Assembly: GCA_030606095.1 (NCBI GenBank)
Contig: JAUWHC010000211.1
Span: 1 to 5,511 of the forward strand
Length of the DNA: 5,511 nucleotides
DNA from: Promethearchaeota archaeon
GTDB taxonomy: Archaea; Asgardarchaeota; Lokiarchaeia; Sigyniarchaeales; SOKP01
Direction of reading: 5' to 3'
Notes under the pieces: model-generated
The model's database searches: none
What the model was told of the DNA's origin: nothing
What the model saw: only the letters and a program-made list of their open reading frames with translations
Made by a program: the position numbers and the translations under genes
In this document: positions 1-5,464 of the stretch, in pieces
Position numbering within the stretch: the first letter of the stretch is position 1
Layout: every line of letters starts with the position of its first letter

Positions 1-269
1 TCTAAGAAATAATAATTTTTGAGATTTTCGGGTTTCTTCTTTGATTTTAAAACTGTAGCATCTTTAAGATCTTGCCCAGCATTAAAAATCTTACCTTCTG
101 CTTTCATGATAAGAACTCGACAATCGAGATTGATCATTAACGTATCAAATATAGAATGAAGTTCTTCAACCATTTGAAATGATATAGCATTAGATTTTTC
201 TGCTCTGTTAAATGTTAAAAATCCTATACCATTTTTTTGTAATTCAAATTTAATAGTTTTATATTCCAT
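1..269 (-). CDS. Enoyl-CoA hydratase/isomerase (crotonase) family protein, N-terminal part, runs off the left edge
   Basis: The first 89 residues are present, from an ATG at 269 to the window edge; crotonases are usually about 260 residues, so roughly two thirds is missing. The start reads MEYKTIKFELQKNGIGFLTF, followed by NRAEKSNAIS (residues 21-30). This matches the family pattern in which a first beta-hairpin leads to N-R-P/A-x-x-x-N-A. Residues 61-68 read IFNAGQDL, the family's F-x-A-G-x-D-L segment that forms half of the oxyanion hole for the acyl-CoA thioester. The family acts on acyl-CoA in the cytoplasm (hydration, isomerisation and related reactions). The exact reaction cannot be told because the second oxyanion segment and catalytic acids lie outside the window. 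It follows a terminator zone 130 nt upstream, so it is probably a separate transcription unit. No strong Shine-Dalgarno is visible (GAAA only). Confidence 0.86.
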   Translation of the reverse strand, partial: MEYKTIKFELQKNGIGFLTFNRAEKSNAISFQMVEELHSIFDTLMINLDCRVLIMKAEGKIFNAGQDLKDATVLKSKKKPENLKNYYFL

Positions 270-298
270 TTTTTTTCAATTTCTAAAAATAATATTAT

Positions 299-309
299 TG
301 ATATTTAAG
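299..309 (-). promoter_or_regulatory. Candidate archaeal TATA box for the crotonase gene
   Basis: The minus strand reads CTTAAATATC, a loose match to the archaeal TATA element, centred about 35 nt before the ATG at 269. With the usual 25-27 nt spacing the transcript would start about 10 nt before the gene. A small dyad (AACAA, 5-nt gap, TTGTT; about 338-352) lies just upstream. The background is so AT-rich that chance matches are common, so this is weak. Confidence 0.25.
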
Positions 310-401
310 AGAATAATCTTTTAGATTTATTACTATTGAACAACTTGATTGTTTTGAGATAATTAATTCTAAGTTTCGGTTAAAATTAATAAATCATTTA
401 G

Positions 402-450
402 AAAAAATTCCGAGTTAAAAGTATAAAAATAGTAAAAAATGAGTTAAAAA
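402..450 (-). terminator. Multi-U-tract archaeal terminator zone after the polyferredoxin gene
   Basis: On the minus strand, five runs of T follow closely after the TAA stop at 463-465: T5 (446-450), T6 (434-439), T5 (425-429), T4 (417-420) and T6 (402-407). Repeated U-tracts without a stable GC-rich hairpin are the usual form of intrinsic termination in archaea. The zone lies between two genes in the same direction, so it probably ends the hdrA-to-polyferredoxin transcription unit. Confidence 0.6.
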
Positions 451-462
451 TAATAGTTAATT

Positions 463-1227
463 TTATTCCTCGCGAAATTCCTTACCTAATAACCTCATAA
501 CAGAATCTGCGAGTTTGTTTTGACTTCGACTCATAATACCCTTGATTTTCCCTTCTTTTCCAAGCACTCGCAAATTTATAGCGTTCCAAACAGACGATGG
601 TTCTCCTTTTACTTGCTTGAACCTATCGCGATAAACCTTTACGCTAATATTCTCGTAGTTCTCTGAAGCTTCTGTACATTTAAAACATAGAATACACTTA
701 TCAATGTCTACAACTACTTCCTTTCCTTCCCGAGACATGGCGCCAACAGCACATTCGTCCGCGAATGCGTCAATGACTTTGTTATCTTTTTCATTGCAAG
801 TAATTGTAATAGAACCGTCTACTACCTTGCGAACCTTCTGACCATTCTCTAAAGTGCGAACCTCTTCCTCAAATTCTGGAAGAGAACCGTTTTCTACCAA
901 TAATATCTTGTTTTCTCCGTTAATTAATAATTCTAGCGTATATCCTGGACAAAAATAAGAACAAATTCCACACCAAATGCATTTCTCCACATCAACTACG
1001 ATTTTTTTGTCAGATTCTACCCTCATTTCTTCTGACGTTCCGATTGCAGTCTTTTTTAAGGGTTCGTCGTAGATAGAAATGGTTACGGGACATACTCGGT
1101 GACAAAAACCACACTCAATACACTTGCTTTCGTCGTATTTTAAGATCATTTCGTGATTTAACATCTTATGAGTATAATGTGTGATATTTTTGTCAATCTC
1201 AATTGCTTTTTTAGCTGGTAACGACAT
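463..1227 (-). CDS. Polyferredoxin-like protein with two complete [4Fe-4S] motifs and a degenerate third site
   Basis: 254 residues from an ATG at 1227 to TAA. Two complete C-x2-C-x2-C-x3-C motifs are visible: C36/39/42/46 (CIECGFCHRVCP) and C83/86/89/93 (CIWCGICSYFCP). A further site has C178/181/184 (CILCFKC), with serine at 188 where the fourth ligand would be. C144 and C159 (DECAVGAM, resembling the C-P-x-G-A-I of diclusters) lie upstream, so C159 may be the fourth ligand of that site, as in two-cluster ferredoxins. Residues 96-175 separate the units and lack a clear motif; the last 60 residues are basic and predicted soluble. No signal peptide or membrane segment is seen. As the last gene after hdrA, vhuD and an FrhB-like gene, it probably relays electrons within that complex or serves as its ferredoxin-type exit. 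I do not recognise a named family beyond ferredoxin. Trp is encoded by TGG here, showing that UGA is not the general Trp codon. Confidence 0.85.
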   Translation of the reverse strand: MSLPAKKAIEIDKNITHYTHKMLNHEMILKYDESKCIECGFCHRVCPVTISIYDEPLKKTAIGTSEEMRVESDKKIVVDVEKCIWCGICSYFCPGYTLELLINGENKILLVENGSLPEFEEEVRTLENGQKVRKVVDGSITITCNEKDNKVIDAFADECAVGAMSREGKEVVVDIDKCILCFKCTEASENYENISVKVYRDRFKQVKGEPSSVWNAINLRVLGKEGKIKGIMSRSQNKLADSVMRLLGKEFREE

Positions 1228-1291
1228 AATTCTTCACATTTTTTCTTTTCTTAATTAAAAATATTATTTTTTTGTATTTTTAATAATTTAT

Positions 1292-1317
1292 TTCTAAACT
1301 TATTGACCAATTTAGAA
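1292..1317 (-). other. Intergenic inverted repeat between the FrhB-like and polyferredoxin genes
   Basis: A perfect 7-bp inverted repeat (TTCTAAA at 1317-1311 and TTTAGAA at 1298-1292, minus strand) encloses a 12-nt loop. Further AT pairs may lengthen it at the base. It starts 10 nt after the TAA at 1327-1329, within the 99-nt spacer before the next ATG. It is not followed by a strong U-tract, so it looks more like an mRNA-processing or stability hairpin than a terminator. The AT content makes chance formation possible. Confidence 0.35.
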
Positions 1318-1326
1318 TTATGTTTT

Positions 1327-2457
1327 TTATAATTCCATTTGGCTTATTGCTTTCCCAGATCTAAAGGGTATATCTTCCAAGCTTTCACCAGCATTGTAAC
1401 CAAACTTTTCTTTAAATGAGTCGTTTAGCGATTGAAAGTACAGAGATAACGGTAAATGCGTTGGGCAATTATTATCACAGTTGCCGCATTCTACGCATCG
1501 GTCAGCAACGTGGGCAATTCGAGTTAATTGATACGTCTCTTTATTTATAGTTTTTTCTTTTCGCTTCTTCTGTAGAATACAGTCAACGCAGTAGCAAACA
1601 GGGCACCCTCTAATGCACATGCCACACATAGTACATGCTTGTAGTTTAATCATCTTTTCCTCTTGAGAAAGTTTATCCCATTCTTCTAAATCCTTTGCTC
1701 TTTTTGCTATGGCTGTTTCTTTGATTTCTTTAAGCTTATCTACGTCTTTTGCTTTCATATCGTCAGGTAATGGCTTCTTGTTAATTTTTGATTTTTCTAT
1801 AAGTTCTTCCCCTTTATTAGAATAAACTTTAAGGATAATTTCGTCCGAATCGATAGGCAATATTAGATCACTAATTCCCAAATCAGCTACAACCGGGACT
1901 TTTCTAACACAGCGCGTACAATTTTCAGCTATGTCTAATCCTACTTCTTTAGTTTTTCCATCTTCAAATTTGAGAATTAACCCTTTATCTCCAATCTTTT
2001 CCTTAACTACTTTAATCGGATCAATATCTTTCATCTTCTTTATCTGGCGAGAAACGTTTATCACCATTCCTCTGTCTTCAAAAGCAATGATAAAAAGATT
2101 ATCTAAATTGACCTGTTTAATTTTTACTAGCTCAATTATCCCCCTGGTGTCGCAAGGGCGAGCAATAAGTCCTACTTTTTCTTTTAATGCTCCGTTAACT
2201 GATTTATGTAAAAACTTCGCAGCTGAATCTGTTCTAGCGTACCCATATGCAATTAGGTTAGTTAAGGGAAAACCCGAAATATCTTCTGGTTTCTCGTAGA
2301 GTTCTGGAGAAATAGTAAATCTATCCTCTTTCTGAGTTTTTTTATCTACCTTTACTTTTGCCCCAATTATTTTGCTAACAACTTTTTCCTTTAATAATGT
2401 TGTTAGTAATTTAGGAAAATCTTCAATCTTTATTAGATATTCATCTATTGTATCCAT
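1327..2457 (-). CDS. FrhB/FdhB-family flavin and iron-sulfur subunit with C-terminal dicluster ferredoxin domain
   Basis: 376 residues from the ATG at 2457; an in-frame TTG three codons earlier (2466) is an alternative. Neither has a clear Shine-Dalgarno, so ATG was preferred. The N-terminal 240 residues carry the beta-subunit signature of F420 hydrogenase and formate dehydrogenase (FrhB/FdhB): GLIARPCDTRGIIEL around C102, the following NLFIIAFEDRG, and ENCTRC (C180/C183). This family binds FAD and an Fe-S cluster and exchanges electrons with F420 or, in bacterial relatives, NAD(P)H. After a charged linker (about 215-265) come C275/278/281/285, extra cysteines C288/290/293 (the CYCVDC segment), and a second motif C321/324/327/331. 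That gives two further [4Fe-4S] clusters. In methanogens FdhAB can dock to the MvhD-HdrA module in place of hydrogenase. Position after hdrA-vhuD suggests this subunit feeds or drains that module. The substrate cannot be read from sequence. Confidence 0.85.
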   Translation of the reverse strand: MDTIDEYLIKIEDFPKLLTTLLKEKVVSKIIGAKVKVDKKTQKEDRFTISPELYEKPEDISGFPLTNLIAYGYARTDSAAKFLHKSVNGALKEKVGLIARPCDTRGIIELVKIKQVNLDNLFIIAFEDRGMVINVSRQIKKMKDIDPIKVVKEKIGDKGLILKFEDGKTKEVGLDIAENCTRCVRKVPVVADLGISDLILPIDSDEIILKVYSNKGEELIEKSKINKKPLPDDMKAKDVDKLKEIKETAIAKRAKDLEEWDKLSQEEKMIKLQACTMCGMCIRGCPVCYCVDCILQKKRKEKTINKETYQLTRIAHVADRCVECGNCDNNCPTHLPLSLYFQSLNDSFKEKFGYNAGESLEDIPFRSGKAISQMEL

Positions 2458-2562
2458 GTATTCCAACTCAAAACTGTAAATTTATTTTTTTGTTTTTGAT
2501 TTAATTTTTTTATTAAATTTTTAGACTTTTTTTTTGATATATTTATTTTTATAACATTTTTT
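2458..2562 (-). other. A-rich spacer with weak promoter-like elements
   Basis: Between the candidate SECIS and the FrhB-like gene the sense strand is almost entirely A with some T. It contains no U-tract, so there is no sign of termination after vhuD and read-through is plausible. Possible TATA-like strings are AAATATATC near 2535-2543 and AATTTAATAA near 2510-2519; the latter lies at a workable distance from the ATG at 2457. A 7-bp AT-only inverted repeat sits at 2499-2518. An internal promoter is possible but unproven. Confidence 0.25.
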
Positions 2563-2637
2563 AATGTGTTATATGGTGCTCCCATTTCTTCAGCTGAATT
2601 CTCGTTTTTTTAACTCAGCGTCATTAGCTAACACATT
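2563..2637 (-). promoter_or_regulatory. Candidate SECIS element in the vhuD 3' UTR, with eukaryote-like core
   Basis: A SECIS is the RNA hairpin that directs selenocysteine insertion at UGA; in archaea it usually lies in the 3' UTR. The fold begins at the last base of the vhuD stop codon. The outer helix is 9 bp and perfect (2637-2629 with 2571-2563), followed by a GCU/AGC step (2628-2626 with 2580-2578) and an asymmetric internal loop. Then comes AUGA (2624-2621) plus C2620, facing UGAA (2592-2589). These fit the UGAN/KGAW non-Watson-Crick quartet of eukaryotic SECIS elements. Above it is an 8-bp helix (2619-2612 with 2600-2593, one G-U wobble) and an 11-nt apical loop starting with seven A (2611-2605), then CGAG. 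The AUGA/A-rich-loop/GA arrangement is the eukaryotic design; the apical helix is slightly short. No folding program was run. Confidence 0.72.
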
Positions 2638-3071
2638 TATTTTTTTGAGGAGTTTTTATTTTTTTTACGTAATGGGCTCGGTCCAAGTTTACGTATTTCT
2701 TCATCAAAAGAAGTTGCTACTTCCCGAAATTTCGAACCTTCCGCTGAACTGCAATATTCCATTCTTAATCTTTTTGGATCAAGTCCAACGGTTTTAACCA
2801 CTTCTTTTAGATAAGCAATTGATCTATGTGCAAAATAATTACCTTTTTCATAATCACATTCTCCAGGATATCATCCAACAACGAGTATTCCGTCAGCACC
2901 TCTCCCAAAACCTCTCATGATTACATCCGCACCAACTCTTCCTGTGCATGGAACTAAAACGGTTCTTAAAGATGTGGGGTATTGAGCTCTAATAGTTCCT
3001 GCCATATCCGCTGCACCATAGCCTCATTTTAAACATAAAAAGGATAGAATTTTAATATCATCGTCTCTCAT
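2637..3071 (-). CDS. vhuD: VhuD/MvhD-type Fe-S subunit (hydrogenase/Hdr delta subunit) with two selenocysteines
   Basis: 144 residues from ATG 3071 to TAA when the UGA codons 16 and 67 are read as selenocysteine. The family's conserved elements appear in order: FLCLKUGYGAADMAG (family C-x-x-C then Y-G-x-A-D-x-A-G), PCTGRV with C42, and GUYPGECDYEKGN (family G-C-H-P-G-D-C-H-Y-x-x-G-N). Thus U16 and U67 stand at family cysteine positions, and C13, C42 and C72 remain. MvhD binds a [2Fe-2S] cluster and passes electrons from hydrogenase or formate dehydrogenase to HdrA in the cytoplasm; methanococcal VhuD is a known selenoprotein. Length fits the roughly 140-residue family, with a lysine-rich tail. 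It starts 13 nt after hdrA with a good AGAGGT ribosome site and is followed at once by the candidate SECIS. A conventional caller would miss this gene. A degraded gene is unlikely because there is no frameshift and no other stop. Confidence 0.9.
2871..2873 (-). other. In-frame UGA, selenocysteine codon 67 of vhuD
   Basis: Read between VVG and YPGECDY, this UGA replaces the first cysteine of the family motif G-C-H-P-G-D-C-H-Y. The second cysteine (C72) is kept. Confidence 0.87.
3024..3026 (-). other. In-frame UGA, selenocysteine codon 16 of vhuD
   Basis: Located in FLCLKUGYG, it replaces the second cysteine of the N-terminal C-x-x-C motif; C13 (TGT) is kept. The frame continues without error into YGAADMAG. 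Confidence 0.87.
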
Positions 3072-3078
3072 TTTAATT

Positions 3079-3084
3079 ACCTCT
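3079..3084 (-). promoter_or_regulatory. Ribosome binding site of vhuD
   Basis: AGAGGT on the minus strand lies 7 nt before the ATG at 3071, directly after the hdrA TAA at 3087-3085. It fixes the vhuD start and shows that a gene begins here although its frame is later crossed by UGA. Confidence 0.75.
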
Positions 3085-5046
3085 TTAATCTTCAATTGGT
3101 AATAATTCGTCAATATAAACAGAATATTGAACGTCCTTGTAATGTGCTAAATCTATTGCTTTAGAAGGGCAAATAGCAGTGCAAATTCCACAACCTCTGC
3201 AACTTATTACATCTACAACAATCGTTCCTTCATCATTAATAGAAATTGCATTGTATGGACAAGCATCAATACATTTATAGCATTTTGCACATCTTTCATC
3301 TATTGGTTGGGCGCGTATTAATTCAATAACATATTCTCCTTGTCCCATTGGAATGCCTGCTGAAGATGCTGCTCCCTTAGCCTGGCTTACTGCTAGTTCA
3401 ATCGATTTTTGACCTTGACAAGAACCAGCTAAGTAAATACCTGGAACTTTCGTCTTGATTGGTTCTAAACGTGGATGAACTTCTTTTAGGAACCCATCCG
3501 ATGATTTCTCGATATTCATTATTTTCGCAATTTCCTTTGTGCCTTGAGATGGTAGCGATGCCGACGATAAAACAACCATATGAACCTCCATTTTTACTAT
3601 TGTATCGGTCCCAACAGGTTCAAATTGAACGATGAGATTCTTTGTTAATGGGTCTTCTTCTATGGTTCCTATCATCCCTTTAACAAAAAGAATTCCTGCA
3701 TCTCTGGCTCTTTTATAATACTCTTCATACATCTTCCCCGCACATCTCATATCTATATAACATACTGTAATTTCGGAATCGGGATATTCTGAGATTATAA
3801 GTTTGGAATTCTTAATAGATAAATTACAGCAAACTACGCTACAATATGCATTCTTTTTTATATCTCGTGATCCTACGCAGTTAATGAATAATATTTTCTT
3901 TGGACGTTTTCCATCTGAGGGGCGTACCAAATGACCGAACATAGGACCATTTGGAGCAAGGATTCTCTCTAATTGGATCTGTGTGATAACATTCTCATAT
4001 TTTCCGTACCCATAATCGTCTTCTTGATATATGTCCCACCCTGTTGCCACAATTATAGTTCCTATTTCAAGTTCTACTATTTCGTCTTGTTGGCTAAAGT
4101 CAATTGCTTCCAAATCGCAAGAATCGACACATGCAAAACATTCTACGCACGATTCTCTTTCAATATCGTAAACTGCCGGAACTGCTTGAGCAAATGAAAT
4201 ATCGATGCACTTTCGGGCTGAAAGATTTTCGTCAAAATAATTGGGAACGTATATAGGACATACATCCGTGCAAGCACCACACCCAGTACATTCGCTTTCA
4301 ATGACAAACCGAGGGTGTCTTTTTACTTGGACTCTAAAGTTACCAATATATCCTTCGACTTTTGCTACTTCACTATAAGTAAGCATTTCAATATTTGGAT
4401 GGCGATCAGCTTCTAACATTTTTGGGCCCAATATTCAGATACTGCAATCGTCTGTCGGAAATGTTCGATCTAATTGACTCATACGACCACCGATGGTAGT
4501 TTTCTTTTCAACTAAATAAACTTTATATCCTGCATCTCCCAAATCAATTGCAGCACTTAAACCAGCAATCCCTCCACCAATAACCAAACATGTAGGTTTT
4601 ACATCAACTATTTTTGTTGGTATTTCTTCCAGAAATTGCGATCTTGAAATCCCTGCTTTTACTAATTCTATTGCTTTAAGTGTAGCTTCATCTCTTACTT
4701 CCATTGCTTGATGAACATAACTACAATGTTCTCTAATGTTTACAAATTCTAAATATCTCTGTGGCAATCCTGCTTCTTTTAAAATGGCATGAAATACTGG
4801 TTCATGTGTTATTGGAGTTCAAGCAGCCAAGATAATTCTGTCAAAGCCTTTTTCGGCTATTTGTTCTTTCATAAATTCAGCCCCTCCAGATGTACACAAA
4901 TTTAAATACTCGTAAGCGTAAACATCATCGAGTCTATCAATCTCTTCTACAATTTTAGGCACATCTAAAATGCCTCCAATATTAACTCCTCATCTACATA
5001 TAAATGCTCCGATTTTGTGTTTACTATTGGTCTGTTCTTCAGACAA
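3085..5046 (-). CDS. hdrA: HdrA, FAD-containing electron-bifurcating subunit of heterodisulfide reductase, with three selenocysteines
   Basis: 653 residues if UGA codons 19, 76 and 204 are read as selenocysteine; this is the normal HdrA length. The N-terminal domain has ICRUGVNIGG (family C-H-C-G-x-N-I-G-G), C51 in LCTS, AAUTP (family S/A-C-S/T-P) and REHCSYVH at 105-112. The FAD domain has GGGIAG (157-162), E180 and GGRM (186-189). It is followed by DDCSIUILGPKM, where U204 replaces the second cysteine of the family's C-S-x-C-I-L. An inserted ferredoxin domain has C253/256/259/263, C280 and C300/303/306/310. The unusual HdrA cluster motif is CVGSRD with YCSVVCC (C390, C402, C406, C407). The C-terminal ferredoxin has C586/589/592/596 and C616/619/622/626. 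HdrA bifurcates electrons at FAD between ferredoxin and an HdrBC-type partner in the cytoplasm. TTG 5046 was chosen because AGGTG lies 6 nt upstream; GTG 5055 is the only other in-frame start, and a TAA lies at 5061. Confidence 0.93.
4435..4437 (-). other. In-frame UGA, selenocysteine codon 204 of hdrA
   Basis: In DDCSIUILGPKM this UGA sits at the second cysteine of the family motif C-S-x-C-I-L-x-P-K-M, just after the FAD-binding fold. C201 is kept. I believe this is also where methanococcal HdrA selenoproteins have Sec, recalled rather than checked. Confidence 0.9.
4819..4821 (-). other. In-frame UGA, selenocysteine codon 76 of hdrA
   Basis: In RIILAAUTPITHEP it falls at the conserved cysteine of the family segment written A-S-C-S-P or A-A-C-T-P. 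Homology continues on both sides in the same frame. Confidence 0.85.
4990..4992 (-). other. In-frame UGA, selenocysteine codon 19 of hdrA
   Basis: In AFICRUGVNIGG it replaces the second cysteine of the N-terminal C-x-C-G-x-N-I-G-G motif of HdrA; C17 (TGT) is kept. Confidence 0.85.
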
Positions 5047-5052
5047 TTTTTC

Positions 5053-5057
5053 CACCT
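5053..5057 (-). promoter_or_regulatory. Probable ribosome binding site of hdrA (AGGTG)
   Basis: AGGTG pairs with the 3' end of archaeal 16S rRNA and lies 6 nt before TTG 5046, supporting that start. It overlaps the alternative GTG start at 5055-5053. Confidence 0.5.
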
Positions 5058-5070
5058 TTTATATTTATAT

Positions 5071-5076
5071 CCTCCT
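5071..5076 (-). promoter_or_regulatory. Second, perfect Shine-Dalgarno (AGGAGG) upstream of hdrA without a well-spaced start
   Basis: AGGAGG on the minus strand lies 15 nt before GTG 5055 and 24 nt before TTG 5046. No ATG follows it, and the hdrA frame has a TAA at 5061-5059. It could serve GTG with unusually long spacing, act as a standby site, or be chance. Confidence 0.4.
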
Positions 5077-5093
5077 AATTTTAAATGGTTCTT

Positions 5094-5102
5094 CTTATAA
5101 GG
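5094..5102 (-). promoter_or_regulatory. Candidate proximal TATA box for hdrA
   Basis: The minus strand reads CCTTATAAG. A start about 26 nt downstream would fall near 5071, giving a leader of about 25 nt that begins around AGGAGG. Weak, because the context is AT-rich. Confidence 0.2.
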
Positions 5103-5237
5103 AATTGTATTAATTGTATTTGATTAAATAATTATGATATTGTAAATAATACTTCTTATTAAAGTTCAATTATTCTTACTCTTCACTTAATTTGTTTTCA
5201 ATTCTGGTAATGACCTCTTATTAAATTTAGATTTTAC

Positions 5238-5245
5238 GATATAAA
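5238..5245 (-). promoter_or_regulatory. Candidate distal TATA box for the hdrA operon
   Basis: TTTATATC on the minus strand is the closest match to the archaeal TATA consensus (TTTATATA) that I see in this spacer, and it follows the terminator zone of the upstream gene. It would give a leader of roughly 170 nt. No ATG occurs on the minus strand from about 5220 to the hdrA start, so no leader peptide starting with ATG is encoded. Confidence 0.3.
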
Positions 5246-5255
5246 TTGAAATACT

Positions 5256-5323
5256 AAAAATAAATAGAATAAAAATAAGATAAAATAAGAAAAAATTGAG
5301 ACATATAACTACCGATTGTAGTT
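5256..5323 (-). terminator. Hairpin plus U-tract terminator zone, possibly bidirectional
   Basis: A 6-bp perfect hairpin (AACTAC / GTAGTT, 5-nt loop, 5307-5323) is followed on the minus strand by T-runs at 5290-5295 (T6), 5282-5285 (T4), 5271-5275 (T5) and 5256-5260 (T5), which should end transcription of the upstream gene. On the plus strand the same hairpin is followed by an eight-T run (5327-5334), so it could also stop plus-strand transcripts. Confidence 0.55.
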
Positions 5324-5344
5324 GTATTTTTTTTCCTTAAAGAA

Positions 5345-5464
5345 CTAATTTAACGAAAGATCCAAGATACGGCGCAACTGGCTTGGATTATCTCTAAAGA
5401 AAGGAATGTTGCCCGTAATGAGATTAACGGAAATATCAAAATGAGAATCAGGTCGACACGACCT
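5345..5464 (-). other. GC-richer, hairpin-rich stretch: possible structured RNA, or remnant coding sequence
   Basis: Positions 5341-5460 hold 47 G/C of 120 bases, against 9 of 60 in 5101-5160. Three inverted repeats follow one another: 5450-5464 (6 bp, 3-nt loop), 5413-5430 (7 bp with one bulged A, 3-nt loop) and 5360-5388 (7 bp, 15-nt loop). Then comes the terminator hairpin at 5307-5323. On the same strand a frame of 52 codons is open from 5503 to a TAG at 5347-5345. It has protein-like content such as FDISVNLITGNIPFF and ends LRRILDLSLN, but contains no ATG or GTG. It could be a structured 3' UTR or small RNA, or the frameshifted tail of the upstream gene. I cannot decide. Confidence 0.3.

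Noticed and set aside
1210..1227. Extension of the polyferredoxin upstream through an in-frame UGA to an earlier ATG
   Set aside because: It would add only five residues with no homology. The sequence there is ATG directly followed by TGA, so the ATG at 1227 is simpler.
1931..2299. Plus-strand open frame of 122 codons
   Set aside because: Antisense to the well-supported FrhB/FdhB-like gene; its serine/phenylalanine-rich content is what reversing a lysine/glutamate-rich gene gives.
2564..2797. Plus-strand open frame of 77 codons
   Set aside because: It overlaps vhuD and the SECIS on the opposite strand, is low-complexity and rich in Phe and Leu, and has no ribosome site or recognisable motif. 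It is open only because the real gene uses UGA.
2868..2878. Small hairpin (GGAT, GAT, ATCC) around UGA codon 67 of vhuD as a bacterial-type SECIS
   Set aside because: Only 4 bp with a 3-nt loop, and it includes the UGA itself, whereas bacterial SECIS elements lie just downstream. The 3' UTR element is far better.
3973..4197. Plus-strand open frame of 74 codons
   Set aside because: Antisense to the ferredoxin-domain part of hdrA, with no motif or ribosome site.
3085..5046. hdrA as a pseudogene or as two separate genes split at 4435
   Set aside because: Only UGA interrupts it, there is no frameshift, every UGA aligns with a family cysteine, and the motifs continue in the same frame on both sides. 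Decay would also give TAA, TAG and indels.
2637..5046. UGA reassigned to Trp or Gly throughout the genome
   Set aside because: Trp uses TGG in the neighbouring gene, the UGA positions match Cys rather than Trp or Gly in the families, and UGA is absent inside the other genes.
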